Assembly (NCBI GenBank): GCA_014800245.1
Contig: JAAVGM010000007.1
Span: 1 to 51,887, forward strand
DNA length: 51,887 nucleotides
Reading direction: 5' to 3'
Origin: Bacteroidales bacterium
Lineage (GTDB): Bacteria > Bacteroidota > Bacteroidia > Bacteroidales > Muribaculaceae
Shown: positions 17,820 to 29,700 of the stretch, in pieces
How positions within the stretch are numbered: position 1 is the first letter of the stretch
Layout: every line of letters begins with the position of its first letter
Made by a program: the position numbers and the translations under genes
The notes under the pieces: model-generated
Seen by the model: the letters and a program-made list of their open reading frames with translations, nothing else
Told to the model about the DNA's origin: nothing
The model's database searches: none

Positions 17820-19223
17820 CTATAACTCCTGTATATAACCGTCGGCGTAATTGAATTTATAATCACTATTTGTGAAGAAGTGATGTCCATTATATAGATT
17901 CCTATTGAAGTCCGGATCTGAGTCATCATCCATATCTACATCATAGTCCATCCCAAAATCATAGCCCACGCGTAAAGAAAAAATTTTCATTCCTTCTTTA
18001 CGAGCATTTTCAAGAAGGTTTAAAGTATCATCCATAAGTGGACACCATTCAAAATCTGAAACCACCAACAGATCGGCTCCATCAAAACGTTTCTCTATTT
18101 TTTTATATTTGGGATTATTCGGCAAGCCATTAAAGATAAAATCAAATAGAAGATTCTCATTGTTTCCACCCCCATAAGAGGAGGAGAGAAAAGAAAGAAG
18201 AGCGAATTTCTGTTTTGTTAGATTAGTCAGAACAAAGAAAGATACTTTATGTGAATAATTAATAAGGATCACAGGACGTTGTTTCCTTTGGGCTATGATC
18301 GATATAGCCAGAGCCAACGTCTTTGCCATCTCTTCCGGCGATCCTGTCATACTTCCCGAGGTATCCACGCAGACATAGATAGGTCCGCAGAGATCATTCG
18401 TCTTGTCAGAAGAAGAGGATGCGGAAGAGAATATCTGGAGTTGGTTGGATGTGAACTTCTTAAGAAAAATATTTTCCGTCTGAGGGGATCCCAGGAGGGC
18501 TAATTCAGACGGAATGACACTATTAAGGTCATTCCCCGAAGTGATTCCATTAATATCACTCTTATTGGCATGGTGATATTTCCCCGAAGAGCCCGTTACA
18601 CCTCCCGATCGACCAATCATCTCAGCCAGTCTCACCAATTCAGGATCCAACTGGTTAAGATAGTTCACTTCCGACGAATGTTCGTCGCCTTCTCCTCTAC
18701 CATGACTCTTTTGTGGTTGCAGAAAAGATTTCATCTGAAAGGGGAGCGCCTCTAAATCAATCTTTGAAGAGGAAGTTTTATCTTCAAATCTGGAATTATT
18801 AAAATGATGAGTAAATAGGCCCGACTCTTCTCCCGGAATATAATCTGAGTTATCATCAGGACAATAGAGCGCCATTCTCTCTTTTTTCTCTCCCATAGAC
18901 AATGGAAGAATATGATTGGCCATCCATTCATTCAAGAAATCCTCCTTTCGTTCGGTGAGTTTAATTTCATCGTTCCATACCGGAGGAGGGGTGGTGTCGA
19001 TAAAATGAGAAATCACAACGACCCCATATTTTTTCCAGAAATCATCGAACGTCTCCGTGACACTATAGAATCGGGCATCAGCAACAATATCCTTGATTAA
19101 ACTATATATCGCGGTCTTAGGGATGCGCATCTTCTCTAAAGCCGACAAAATGAGATCTGCCGACCGAGTATTGACGCTAATTCTTACCGCTTTTTTGAGG
19201 AATGTGAGATGAGTCTTTAACAT
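17820..19223 (-). CDS. viaA: VWA-domain protein, ViaA-type partner of the MoxR ATPase
   Basis: A 467-residue soluble protein with a von Willebrand factor A domain in its C-terminal 190 residues. The metal-binding MIDAS motif DTSGSM is at 287-292, with a later conserved threonine region and LLVVSDFEWCP as the final MIDAS aspartate segment. The N-terminal half is helical with a long polar linker (about 120-280). Length and gene order match ViaA, the E. coli partner of RavA. Those proteins are tied to respiratory complexes and aminoglycoside sensitivity there; a role in this anaerobe is unknown. It lies 34 bases downstream of the ATPase gene on the same strand. Its acidic stretch near 430-445 is unusual. 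Confidence 0.78.
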   Translation of the reverse strand: MLKTHLTFLKKAVRISVNTRSADLILSALEKMRIPKTAIYSLIKDIVADARFYSVTETFDDFWKKYGVVVISHFIDTTPPPVWNDEIKLTERKEDFLNEWMANHILPLSMGEKKERMALYCPDDNSDYIPGEESGLFTHHFNNSRFEDKTSSSKIDLEALPFQMKSFLQPQKSHGRGEGDEHSSEVNYLNQLDPELVRLAEMIGRSGGVTGSSGKYHHANKSDINGITSGNDLNSVIPSELALLGSPQTENIFLKKFTSNQLQIFSSASSSSDKTNDLCGPIYVCVDTSGSMTGSPEEMAKTLALAISIIAQRKQRPVILINYSHKVSFFVLTNLTKQKFALLSFLSSSYGGGNNENLLFDFIFNGLPNNPKYKKIEKRFDGADLLVVSDFEWCPLMDDTLNLLENARKEGMKIFSLRVGYDFGMDYDVDMDDDSDPDFNRNLYNGHHFFTNSDYKFNYADGYIQEL

Positions 19224-19257
19224 TGTGGAGGGCCATTATAGATTATAATATGAAATC

Positions 19258-20658
19258 TTATCCCAATCTCTTCCGATATTCATTTATGATCTGATAGAGG
19301 GTGGCATTTGCAGGAGAATCCTTTACAAATATATTATTGGCGATACTGGTGTTAAGATTCTGAATGATCATTTCCAAAGTGCCGCCCATCTCCTTTAGGA
19401 AACTATCAGATATCTGTTTATCGGCTGTGGTGAGGAGGGGATAGGTGAAACTATTGATGGAAATATAGCCCTCGTTAAGCACCTGGACTGCATACTGTCC
19501 CTGCTCCATAAGGATTAGAACTTCATCCCGGGTTTCCGAGGCAAGATAATATCCACCGGTCTTCTTTAGTTTTTTATAGTCGGAGATGGCAATTTTTAAT
19601 TGAAATCCGTCACATTGAATCACGTAATGCTTATTATCCGGAGAGAAAATGGTGGAGGTGACGGCGCGGGTGGCATGTCTTTTCGAACTTTTATTTTTCT
19701 GTAGAATCTCCTTAAAGAGATAGCTCACCACTTCCTCCGCCACAAAAGCATTGGTTTGCGAAATCATAGATTCCTCATTCCAGATCATATGGCGAAGAAG
19801 AAGCAGATCGCTGAAATCCACAAAAGTACGCTTATTGAGAAAAGCGGAGGTCTTCATCACGCCGATAGCTTTTTTCCAACGACGGTCGGAAACATAGAAT
19901 TTCATATCAACATCCGAATCATCCTTGCCATTAGATTTTGACGAGTCATTGCTTATCATTTTCTTATTCATTCTCATGCGGATGTTATAGACTATGTCAA
20001 TAATCTCCTCCGCAACTCTAACCTTTGACGCTTCTTCCGATATTCGGAGGCAATCATCATTTGTCAAAGGGATAAAATTTATTGCTTTTGAAGAAGATTG
20101 TGTCATCAAGAGGGAAGCGAAATTCTTCTTATCCTGTAGCGGCTCCACAATATATCGGATAAGGAAGCGATCCCAAAGAGCCTCCAGCCCCTCTCCTTCA
20201 GCCGGAAGTTCGTTGGAGGCAGAGATAATCCCTTTTACAGGAAGTTTCATCTCTTTATTTCCATTCAGAAATATTTTCTCATTGAGCACAGTGAGAAGTG
20301 AATTTTGAATAGCCGGCCCTGCTTTCCAGATTTCATCGAGGAATATTATTTCAGATTCCGGAAGGTAACCTTTTGTGATTCTCTCATAAGAATCCTCATC
20401 CTTTAATTTGGAAATACTGACCGGACCAAAGATTTCATCAGGAGTGGAGAAGCGCGACATTAGATATTCAAAACTACGCGCATTGTGAAATGCTGTTTTC
20501 AAACGTCGGGCCACCATTGATTTACCAACACCAGGCAGACCGAGCAGAAAAATGCTTTCGCCCGATAATGCGGCGAGAAGACTAAGCGAGATCACTTCCT
20601 CACGTTCGAGCGTATCGCGACAGATATAATCCAGGATGGATTGTATTCTTTCTTTCAT
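19258..20658 (-). CDS. ravA: MoxR-family AAA+ ATPase, RavA-type
   Basis: A 466-residue AAA+ ATPase of the MoxR/RavA group, close to the 498 residues of E. coli RavA. Walker A is GLPGVGKS (40-47), Walker B is IIFLDE (104-109), sensor 1 is ISASNELP, and an arginine-finger region DRFLIRYIVEPL follows. The region past about residue 250 holds the helical lid and an extension with a small beta-rich part. MoxR ATPases act with VWA proteins as chaperones or metal-insertion machines. The VWA gene follows at once, supporting a pair. A promoter at 20691-20722 gives a leader of about 28 bases. Confidence 0.85.
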   Translation of the reverse strand: MKERIQSILDYICRDTLEREEVISLSLLAALSGESIFLLGLPGVGKSMVARRLKTAFHNARSFEYLMSRFSTPDEIFGPVSISKLKDEDSYERITKGYLPESEIIFLDEIWKAGPAIQNSLLTVLNEKIFLNGNKEMKLPVKGIISASNELPAEGEGLEALWDRFLIRYIVEPLQDKKNFASLLMTQSSSKAINFIPLTNDDCLRISEEASKVRVAEEIIDIVYNIRMRMNKKMISNDSSKSNGKDDSDVDMKFYVSDRRWKKAIGVMKTSAFLNKRTFVDFSDLLLLRHMIWNEESMISQTNAFVAEEVVSYLFKEILQKNKSSKRHATRAVTSTIFSPDNKHYVIQCDGFQLKIAISDYKKLKKTGGYYLASETRDEVLILMEQGQYAVQVLNEGYISINSFTYPLLTTADKQISDSFLKEMGGTLEMIIQNLNTSIANNIFVKDSPANATLYQIINEYRKRLG

Positions 20659-20690
20659 TGCAAGTCAATATAAATAGTGAAATATGGTTG

Positions 20691-20722
20691 CAAAGTTAAG
20701 AAAAAATTAGAATACATCCAAT
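20691..20722 (-). promoter_or_regulatory. promoter of ravA-viaA
   Basis: Read on the minus strand: ATTG (20722-20719, one mismatch to TTTG), a 20-base spacer, then TAACTTTG (20698-20691). The start would be near 20687. Confidence 0.68.
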
Positions 20723-20731
20723 GATGAGAAA

Positions 20732-20764
20732 TAAAAAACCACCTCGTGAAGTCACGGGGTGGTT
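20732..20764 (-). terminator. terminator of the 20794-21078 gene
   Basis: A stem, AACCACC (20737-20743) with GGTGGTT (20758-20764) and an inner CGTG/CACG pairing, is followed on the minus strand by a T-rich run (complement of ATAAAAAA). It insulates the small gene from ravA. Confidence 0.85.
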
Positions 20765-20793
20765 GCGCTAATGTTTTTTATGGTTTGCTTAGA

Positions 20794-21078
20794 TTATTCT
20801 TTCTTTCCGAAACCGAAGATCCCTTTTCCGTCAGTCTTGTCGGCTACAAAATCTTCAGCTTTATCCACGAGACTTCCGGCTTTGTCCTTAAGATCCTGCA
20901 CTTTCTCACTATTCAGGAACTCTTTGCCCTTGTTTAAAAGTTCTTCGCCTTTTTCCTTTGCGGCTTGAATTTTTTCCTGGTTTTCGGGATTATTCAAAAA
21001 TGCTTCGGCTTTCCCTTTTAATTGTTCTGCTTGTCCGGCAAGAGAAGTAGCCTTGCCTTTTAATTCATCGAGATTCAT
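20794..21078 (-). CDS. small amphipathic coiled-coil (YtxH/LEA-like) protein
   Basis: A 94-residue, lysine- and glutamate-rich protein made of repeating amphipathic helix units such as LKGKATSLAGQAEQLKGKAE and GEELLNKGKEFLNSEKV. It ends in GKGIFGFGKKE. It has no signal peptide or membrane segment. The composition resembles YtxH-like or LEA-like stress proteins; such similarity can arise by composition alone, so no function is claimed. It has its own terminator and is divergent from yqgE. No consensus promoter was found in the 248-base gap. Confidence 0.7.
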   Translation of the reverse strand: MNLDELKGKATSLAGQAEQLKGKAEAFLNNPENQEKIQAAKEKGEELLNKGKEFLNSEKVQDLKDKAGSLVDKAEDFVADKTDGKGIFGFGKKE

Positions 21079-21277
21079 AATTTTGTGTTTTAGGGTTAAA
21101 AATTTCTATTTGCTATTATAACATTCAGATTGTCTTATTGGATTGATCAGACAGTTCATAAAAATTGTTAATATTCAGTTTTGGATGGATTCTTAGAAGA
21201 AACGTTAAAACACGGTCACAATTCAACTAATAATTGCACAAATCGTTTTAAATATAGAATATCGATTTGATTTTATC

Positions 21278-21309
21278 GAAGACTGTTCATACTGAAGACT
21301 GTTCATACT
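21278..21309 (+). repeat. perfect 16-bp tandem duplication upstream of yqgE
   Basis: GAAGACTGTTCATACT occurs twice back to back (21278-21293 and 21294-21309), 17 bases before the yqgE start. It would lie in the leader or promoter region of that gene. Confidence 0.9.
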
Positions 21310-21326
21310 AATGAAAATCTGCAATA

Positions 21327-21962
21327 ATGAAAAACTTAAACTTAGAGATGGAAAAAGATACCGACATAGATTTAGAGTCGCTTATATATAAGGAGCCAAG
21401 GAATGTGACTCCCAAGAAAGGAGATCTTCTGATAGCAGAGCCAATGCTCGACCAGCCTTATTTCAAAAGGAGCGTGGTGCTTCTCTTGGAGGAAGACAAC
21501 GATCATGGGCATCTTGGCCTGACACTCAATGTGCCCACCCCGGTGACACTCCAAGATATATTTCCTGAGTGGAAAAATGGAAAAAAGGTAAGGGTTTATT
21601 CCGGAGGCCCTGTTGAGTCTGATCGACTTTTTATGCTTCACACATTAGGAGACAGATTTGACGGGGCAACCGAGGTGGCACCGGGCCTATACGTCGGTGC
21701 TGATCTGGATCAGGTGATGGAATATCTGAATTCCACAGAGAGCATAGAAGGGAAAATGAGATTTTTCTTGGGATATAGCGGATGGACAAAACATCAATTG
21801 ACCTCCGAGATTCTTAATCATTCCTGGGCTTTGACTAAAGCCGGGGATATGAAAGAGTCCTTGACAGGGCAGGGGAATGCCTACTGGAGGAGAGAAGTAG
21901 AGAAGTTAGGAAACGACTTCCGAAGCTGGCTGATTATACCCCAGGATCCTGAACTCAATTGA
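21327..21962 (+). CDS. yqgE: YqgE/AlgH family protein
   Basis: A 211-residue member of the YqgE/AlgH (DUF179) family, whose biochemical role is unclear. Family features are KKGDLLIAEPMLDQPYFKRSVVLLLEE, GHLGLTLNVP, the YSGGPVESDRLFMLH motif, and FFLGYSGWTKHQL. The N-terminus is about 20 residues longer than the fold needs; an ATG at codon 8 is another possible start. It converges on the acetyltransferase gene with a 44-base gap that shows no clear terminator. Confidence 0.92.
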   Translation: MKNLNLEMEKDTDIDLESLIYKEPRNVTPKKGDLLIAEPMLDQPYFKRSVVLLLEEDNDHGHLGLTLNVPTPVTLQDIFPEWKNGKKVRVYSGGPVESDRLFMLHTLGDRFDGATEVAPGLYVGADLDQVMEYLNSTESIEGKMRFFLGYSGWTKHQLTSEILNHSWALTKAGDMKESLTGQGNAYWRREVEKLGNDFRSWLIIPQDPELN

Positions 21963-22006
21963 TTTCACGCTGCAATTGTTATCATATCCTTACGCTACAA
22001 ATGATA

Positions 22007-22531
22007 TTACATCAAGGCTTTCTGAAGAATATGTAAAGAAAAAGTCTGTCGGCCGGACTGTATCCAGTTTTTAAGCGTACCGCTCCATTCATATCCGGCC
22101 TTAAGGAATAATTGCATACTAAGATCATTCCCATCCACTATCTTAGCTCCCAGCTGACGCAGATTGAGAATATTCAGAGCATACTGTTCAAGAAGATTAA
22201 GAGCATTAATCCCATTCCCTGCATTGCGAAATTCAGGAAGAATATAGATTCCCACCATCGAAGTGTGATGCTGAGGCGACAATTCATAAAGATCCGCAAT
22301 GCCGATTCTTTTATCCGACTTATCCACAATTATAAGCCGCAATTGTTCGGCTAAATATGGGTCAGCCTCATAATTGCAGGCATATTGAAGGATATTCTCC
22401 CTCGAAAAAGGGGCCACCAATGAATTCTGCACCCATTGCAGAGAGTCGCTTTCCACACACCACATAAACTCTGCATCAGCCGGTTCGACAGGGCGGAGCG
22501 TCAGATTATCGTCAGAGAGGAATCTATTCAT
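22007..22531 (-). CDS. GNAT-family N-acetyltransferase
   Basis: A 174-residue acetyltransferase of the RimJ/SpeG-like branch. It starts [15 protein letters not shown], has the beta strand pair [10 protein letters not shown]...TSMVGIYI, and the acetyl-CoA loop [14 protein letters not shown]. The acceptor is unknown. The start at 22531 is chosen because the 15 extra upstream codons fall inside recR. The ATG overlaps the recR stop by 8 bases, so translation is probably coupled. Confidence 0.85.
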   Translation of the reverse strand: MNRFLSDDNLTLRPVEPADAEFMWCVESDSLQWVQNSLVAPFSRENILQYACNYEADPYLAEQLRLIIVDKSDKRIGIADLYELSPQHHTSMVGIYILPEFRNAGNGINALNLLEQYALNILNLRQLGAKIVDGNDLSMQLFLKAGYEWSGTLKNWIQSGRQTFSLHILQKALM

Positions 22532-23147
22532 GGAATGTATCAGAAAAAAGAGTGCGGTTAAGAATCGAACGGCCAAGAGTCAATTCGTCGGCATATTCAA
22601 GTTCGTTGCCGATAGCCAGGCCGCGGGCAAGCATAGTGATTCTCACGGGAAGGTCGGCCAGCTTGCGATAAATATAGAAATTGGTGGTGTCGCCCTCCAT
22701 CGTCGGGCTAAGCGCAAGGATAATCTCCTCGATACCCTCCTCTTTCACTCTCTTCACCAGCGAATCTATTTCCAAATCAGAAGGGGAAACGCCGTCGAGA
22801 GGGGAGATCAGTCCGCCGAGCACATGATACAGACCATGATGCTCGTGGGTGGATTCCACCGTGAGGACATCCTTCACATTCTCCACCACACATACCGTCT
22901 TGCTGTCGCGACGCGAGTCGCTGCAGAAAGGACACAATTCTTCTTCACTAATATTATGGCAACGTTTGCAATATCTTATATTCTCCCTCATCTCAATAAT
23001 TGATTTTCCAAGCGAGAGGGCTATATCTTTATCCTGCCGTAGAAGATGCAACGCCAAACGCAAAGCCGTCTTTCTTCCTATTCCGGGAAGCTTTGCAAGC
23101 TCTGCCACTGCATTATCCAATAAAGGCGAATTAAGAGAATTCATCAT
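22524..23147 (-). CDS. recR: recombination mediator RecR
   Basis: A 207-residue recombination protein that, with RecO and RecF, loads RecA at gapped DNA. It has the helix-hairpin-helix [13 protein letters not shown] (20-32), a four-cysteine zinc site (C60, C63, C72, C75), and a Toprim domain starting [10 protein letters not shown] and including [13 protein letters not shown]. The length is normal. It is divergent from ruvA (59-base gap) and overlaps the acetyltransferase gene. Confidence 0.97.
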   Translation of the reverse strand: MMNSLNSPLLDNAVAELAKLPGIGRKTALRLALHLLRQDKDIALSLGKSIIEMRENIRYCKRCHNISEEELCPFCSDSRRDSKTVCVVENVKDVLTVESTHEHHGLYHVLGGLISPLDGVSPSDLEIDSLVKRVKEEGIEEIILALSPTMEGDTTNFYIYRKLADLPVRITMLARGLAIGNELEYADELTLGRSILNRTLFSDTFHE

Positions 23148-23206
23148 ACAATATAGAGGTACAATTATAGTTTATTTAAAACGAAGAAATAATATTTATT
23201 ATTGTT

Positions 23207-23785
23207 ATGATAGACTATATAAGCGGAAATGTGGCCGAACTCACTCCCACAAATGCAGTGATTGATTGCGGGGGAGTGGGCTATGACATCAACATAACTC
23301 TCATAGATTATCCCAATATCCCGGCCGCCGGGAAGGCAAAACTTTATGTTCATGAATCCATACGCGAAGATGCGCATATTCTTTTTGGATTTCTGAGCAA
23401 GAGGAGCCGGGAATTGTTTCAGCTTTTAATAGGGGTGAGCGGGGTAGGGCCGAACACGGCGCGTCTTATCCTTTCCTCCATGACTGTAGAGCAGCTTGAG
23501 AGCGCTATCGCCTCCGGACAGGATTCTGCTTTGAAAGCAGTTAAAGGGATCGGAGGAAAAACAGCCCAACGTATAATAGTGGATCTCAAAGATAAAATAA
23601 AAGCAAGCGAAACAACGTTATTAACAAGTACGCCTGCAGGCGAATCGTATGATGATTCCGTCGCTGCCCTCGTGATGCTTGGTTTCACTGCACAGCAAAG
23701 TCAGAAAGTGCTGAAAAAGATTTTCGCATCCGAACCCTCCATCACCACAGAGAAGGCGATCAAGCAGGCATTGAAGATGCTTTAG
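23207..23785 (+). CDS. ruvA: Holliday junction DNA-binding protein RuvA
   Basis: A 192-residue protein that binds four-way junctions and loads the RuvB motor. It has an N-terminal OB fold (MIDYISGNVAELTPTNAVI), two helix-hairpin-helix motifs (IGVSGVGPNTARLIL and VKGIGGKTAQRII), and the C-terminal domain III that contacts RuvB (SVAALVMLGFTAQQSQKVL). Its TAG stop is followed directly by the sprA ATG with no spacer; the ruvA-sprA order is also known in other Bacteroidetes. Confidence 0.97.
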   Translation: MIDYISGNVAELTPTNAVIDCGGVGYDINITLIDYPNIPAAGKAKLYVHESIREDAHILFGFLSKRSRELFQLLIGVSGVGPNTARLILSSMTVEQLESAIASGQDSALKAVKGIGGKTAQRIIVDLKDKIKASETTLLTSTPAGESYDDSVAALVMLGFTAQQSQKVLKKIFASEPSITTEKAIKQALKML

Positions 23786-26700
23786 ATGAGGTTTTTCCGA
23801 CAAAGATACTTTGCTTTCGCAGTGTTGTTTTCAACACTGCTCTTATCGCTTATAGGCTATTCTCAATATTATAAAAGCGAACTAACCCCTCCGCCGGCCA
23901 CGCCCGAATCGACCGGAACGGTGAAGGGAGATTCCACTGAGATGATCTATGAGGTGAGGCCCACTGTGGCTCCCACCATCGAACCCTTTACTACGGAGGA
24001 GGAATATCCTGCCGATCTTCGCACTCCCTCGAATGTGAAGACCGAGGCTATTTTCGATCCCGAATCGGGAATGTATATAATCCACACAAAGATTGGCGAC
24101 CGGGATATCGTGACTCCTACAATGATGACTCAAGAGGAATACAACGCCGCAATGATGCGCAAGGATATGTATTCCTATTTCAGGGAGAAGAATTCGGAAA
24201 GCTTCGAGCAGAAAGAGAAGCAGCCGTTCAATATCCTTGACATGAATTTCGCTTTGGGTCCGTTGGAGAAGGTGTTCGGACCGGGAGGCGTGCGTCTCAC
24301 CACTCAAGGATCGATTCAGCTGTCGATGGGAGTGAAGAGCAATAAAACCGATAATCCATCTCTTTCCCTTCGAAACCGCCGAAAGACATATTTCGATTTT
24401 GATCAGAAGATACAGGCCACTGTGAATGCATCCGTGGGGGATAAGCTCAAATTCAACATGACCTACAACACTGATGCAACCTTTGATTTCGACTCCAAGA
24501 ACCTAAAACTCAATTATGAAGGGAAAGAGGATGAGATAATCAAAAGCATAGAGGCCGGAAATGTGAGTATGACCACAGGTTCGAGCCTTATCCGAGGAGG
24601 AACGGCGCTTTTTGGTTTCAAGACAAAATTGCAATTCGGCAAGCTGACTCTCACCGGTCTTCTTTCCCAACAGAATTCGGAATCGAAGACCGTGAATACA
24701 TCGGGCGGCGTACAGACGCAGAAATTCTCGATAAAGGTGGATAACTATGACGCCAACCGTCACTTCTTCCTTGCCCAATACTTCTACGATAATTACGATA
24801 CATTCGCCTCAAAGCTGCCACACGTCTCCTCAGGAATAAAGATTACGCGAATTGAGGTGTGGGTCACTAATAAGAACAGCAACTTCAACGAGAGCCGTAA
24901 CTTTGTAGGATTCATGGACCTTGGCGAAAATACCCGACTTGCCAACGACCACTGGATTCCAAATACGTCGATCAGCGTTCCGACCAACCAATCCAACAAC
25001 CTTCTCGAAGAGATAAAGAATGATTATCCGGGAGCCAGAAACATCAATCAGGTGACTCAGGCTCTTGAGCCTTTGCGTGCCTATGGAATTGAGGGCGGAA
25101 AAGACTTTGAGAAGGTGGAGAGTGCCCGACTTTTGAAATCAAGCGAATATACACTCAACTCTGAATTAGGTTATATTTCATTGAAATCCGCGCTAAATAC
25201 GGATGAGGTGTTGGCAGTGGCATATGAATACACTTATGGAGGAAGAGTGTATCAAGTGGGCGAGTTTTCATCCGACGTTACCACTACTGATGAATCCCTT
25301 TATCTAAAGATGCTGCGAAGCACGACAATCTCTACAAAGCTCCCGATGTGGAAGCTGATGATGAAGAATGTCTATGCATTGGGTGCCTACCAGCTTCAGA
25401 GCAAGAACTTCAAACTGAATATTAAATACTTGTCAGATACTACAGGCACCGAGATTAATTATCTCCCTGTTGAGCCTATAAGCAATGTTCCTCTTCTGCA
25501 GGTGATGAATCTTGACCGAATCGACTCCAATCAGGAATCGAATTCCGATGGTTTCTTCGACTATGTGGAGGGCTACACCGTGCAATCTTCATCCGGAAAG
25601 ATCATCTTCCCTGTGGCAGAGCCTTTTGGCGCCCACCTTGAAAGAAAGATTGGGAACCCCGAGATTGCCAAGGCATACGTATATAAGGAGCTTTACGACT
25701 CAACATTGGTTGTGGCCCGACAATTTGCCGATAAGAATAAATTTTCGCTTGTAGGAGAATATCAATCATCCGGAGGCGCACAGATTCGATTGAATGCGAT
25801 GAATGTGCCGCGAGGATCAGTGGTGGTAATGGCCGGAGGCGTGGTTCTGACTGAAAACAGCGATTATACCGTTGACTATTCAATGGGTATTGTCACTATC
25901 ACCAACCAGAGTATCATCGACTCCGGAACAAATGTCAGCGTTACTCTTGAAAATCAATCGCTTTACAGTATGCAGCGCAAGACCCTTCTTGGACTTGACG
26001 CTCAATATCGATTCAATAAAGACCTGACTATCGGAGGAACAATCCTTAACTTCTCAGAGAAAGCTCTCACTGAGAAGGTGAATATTGGAGATGAGCTTAT
26101 CAACAACACTATGTGGGGTCTGAATCTCTCATATAATAAGGAATTCATGTGGCTCACCAACCTCGTGAATAAGATCCCCACCGTGAATGCTGTGGCTCCA
26201 TCCACATTCAGCCTGAATGCAGAGTTTGCCCAGATTGTACCTGCCAAACAGAAGAGCGGCACAAATAAAGGATCGAGCTATATCGACGATTTCGAGGCCA
26301 CGCAGACCGGAATCGATCTCCGTTCACCTTATTCATGGTTTTTAGCATCTACTCCCTACGATTCGGGGGCAGATGCGTTGTTCCCCGAAGCATCGCTCAC
26401 CAACAATGTGGATTATGGCAAGAACCGTGCCCTTTTGGCTTGGTATTACATCGATCGTATGTGGACACAGCGCAACTCATCAATGGTGCCGGGATATATG
26501 AAGAGCGACCCATGGTTCCTCTCCAATCCCTATGTGCGTGAGGTGAAGATAAGCGAGCTTTATCCTTATCGCGATCTTGCATATGGAGAAGCCAACTATA
26601 TCCAGACCCTCAACCTCTCATTCTATCCCAAAGAGCGCGGACCATATAACCTTGATTCTGATCGGATTGATGATCAAGGGAATCTGCTTAATCCGGAGAA

Positions 26701-29700
26701 ACGATGGGGAGGTATCATGCGTAAGATGGATAATACCAACTTTGAGACTTCAAATGTGGAATATCTCCAATTCTGGATGCTCGATCCCTTCCTTGACCCT
26801 GATAATCCCAACACTGAAGGGGGAGATCTATATTTCAATTTCGGAGAGATCAGCGAGGATATTCTTAAAGATGGAATGAAAAGTTATGAGAATGGTTTGC
26901 CGATTGATGGAAACTATGAATTCATCACCGATACCAACTGGGGTCGTGTCTCCCGCCAGAACTCATTGACCTATGCCTTCGAAAATTCGGAGGATGCCCG
27001 TCCACGTCAGGATGTGGGTCTCGATGGGCTTCCCAATGATGAGGAATATACATTCTCGTCATATAAGGATTATCTTGATGGCCTCCGTGCAAAACTCCCT
27101 GCTTCGACTATAGCAGAGATGCAGGACGATCCCTTCTCGGCGATGAACGACCCTGCCGGAGATAACTATCATTTCTTCCGTTCGCCTTATTATGATGAGA
27201 CTCATGCAGATATTCTCACCCGATATAAGAGATATAACGGGGTGGAGGGGAACTCGCTTTCTCCCGATCAGTCGTCCAATCCTCAGTATCAGTCGGCACG
27301 CGCGGTGCCCGATGTGGAGGATATCAATCAAGATAACACGCTTAATGAATATGAGCGTTACTTCCAGTATAAGGTTTCAATTCGTCCGGAAGATCTGGAG
27401 GTAGGGAAAAACTATATCACCGACATTCAGGAATCAGAAGTGAACACTGCATCGGGGAAACAACGTGCCGTATGGTATCAATTCAAGATTCCATTGAGTT
27501 CGCCGGATAAGGTAGTGGGGGGAATCACGGATTTCTCCACAGTGCGTTTCGCCCGTATGTTCATGACCGGGTTTAAGGAGACCACGCATCTTCGTTTCGC
27601 CACCCTTGAATTAGTGAGAGGGGAGTGGCGCGACTATAAGTTTAATCTCAATAGCCGTAACGATTCTCCTGCAGAGGGAGAATTGGATATGTCTGTGGTG
27701 AATATTGAAGAGAACAATGCCCGCACGCCGGTCAACTATGTTCTCCCTCCGGGTGTGACCCGAATTCAGGATCCGGGACAGTCGCAGGCCACTCAGCTTA
27801 ACGAGCAGTCGCTTTCAATGAAGGTGACGGGACTCCAGCCCGGCGATGCACGCGGAATTTACAAGAACACACAGCTCGACCTCCGTATCTACAAGAGAAT
27901 GCAGATGTGGGTGCATGCCGAAGCTCTGATCGACAATATCACCAATACTAAAAACGGAGACTTATCTCTCTTCGTCAGATTGGGTTCTGATGTAAAGAAC
28001 AACTACTACGAATATGAGATTCCGTTGCAGCTTACACCTCCGGGTTCGTATAACAACATGAGCACCACCGACCGAGAGAGAGTATGGCCGCTCGCAAACT
28101 TCCTCAACGTTCCCTTCGATCTCTTCACAACATTGAAGACTCAGCGTAATCGCGATAAGAGTGCAAATGTTGACGGGGTGGGTTATAACGTTGTGTATTC
28201 AGATCATGACCCTGAGAATAATCAGAACACGGTGTCAGTGTTGGGTAATCCTTCGCTTAGTGATGTTCGCGTGATGCTTATCGGTATCCGCAACCGTTCA
28301 AACAGCGTGAAGGATGGCGATGTATGGGTGAATGAACTCAAGGTTACCGACTTCAATGAATCAGGAGGATGGGCAGCGAATGTGAACGCTAATCTTGCAA
28401 TGAGCGACCTTGCCATGGTCAATTTCTCGGCACATAAGGAGACAGCAGGATTCGGCAGCGTGGATCAGGGTCTCTCGCAGCGTCGTCTCGACGACTATGA
28501 GCAGTATAATGTAGCTGTGCAAGGGGATGTGGGTAAATTCCTCCCTGAAAAGGCCAAACTTTCCGCTCCGATCTACTATTCGCGATCACAAGAAACAACA
28601 ACACCTAAATATAATCCCCTTGATCAGGATATCCTGCTTAAGGAGGCTCTTGATGCCACGACATCCAAGGCGGAGCGTGATTCGATTAAGAACTATGCTG
28701 TGACGAAGAAAGTGGTGGAAAGTTTTTCGCTTTCTAATCTCAAATTCAATGTGCAGAGCAAAGTTCCGATGCCATGGGATCCCGCCAACTTCCAGGTTTC
28801 ATTCTCCTTCAATAAGCAGAAGAATATGGATCCGACCACTGAATATCAGAACACGAATGATTATCGTGGAAACTTCTCATATTCCTACACGCCTTATATC
28901 AAGCCGTGGAAACCTTTCTCATTCATAAACGGGAAGGGGAAGACTGCCAAATTCTTTAAGGAATGGGAGATCAATTGGCTCTTCAATAATCTTACATTCT
29001 ATACAGGCATTCAGCGTTACTATTATGAGGAGCAGACACGAAGCGAAGTGGATGTTGATTTTCAGCTTCCGGTGCAGGTGAGCAAGAATTTCACATGGGA
29101 TCGTCAGTTCTCGATCACGTGGAACCTCATCAAGTCATTGCAGCTTTCGTTCTCAAGCAATACCACAGCAAGAATCGAGGAGACTGTAGGAGCGGTGAAC
29201 AAACAGCTTTTCCCTGACGAATATCGTGAATGGAAGGAGACGGTGTTGACATCCGTAAGACATCTTGGAACGCCTTGGAACTACAACCAGACTTTCACGG
29301 GGTCTTATCGCGCGCCATTTAATAAAATCCCTTTCCTTGATTATCTCACCGGATCGCTTACATATAATTCAGTGTATCGTTGGGATAAGGGGGCCACTGT
29401 TGACGATCTCTATCTGGGCAATACAATCCAGAACCAGTCGTCATGGAATGCGGATGCAAGATTTAATTTTGAAACTCTGTATAATAAATCCAAATATCTG
29501 CAGAACATCAATAAACGCTTCTCCACATCCTCATCTGCACGCGGCACCAACTCTGCACGCGCAAATAACAGGAACCAGACAGCGAAGAAGGCAAAGAATT
29601 TCGAACGCGCATTCACCTTAAACCCCGACACTTCAACATTTGTGAAGCATAATCTCAAGACCAAGAATGTGAGATTCACTGCGGAGGTTGGGGGTAAACC

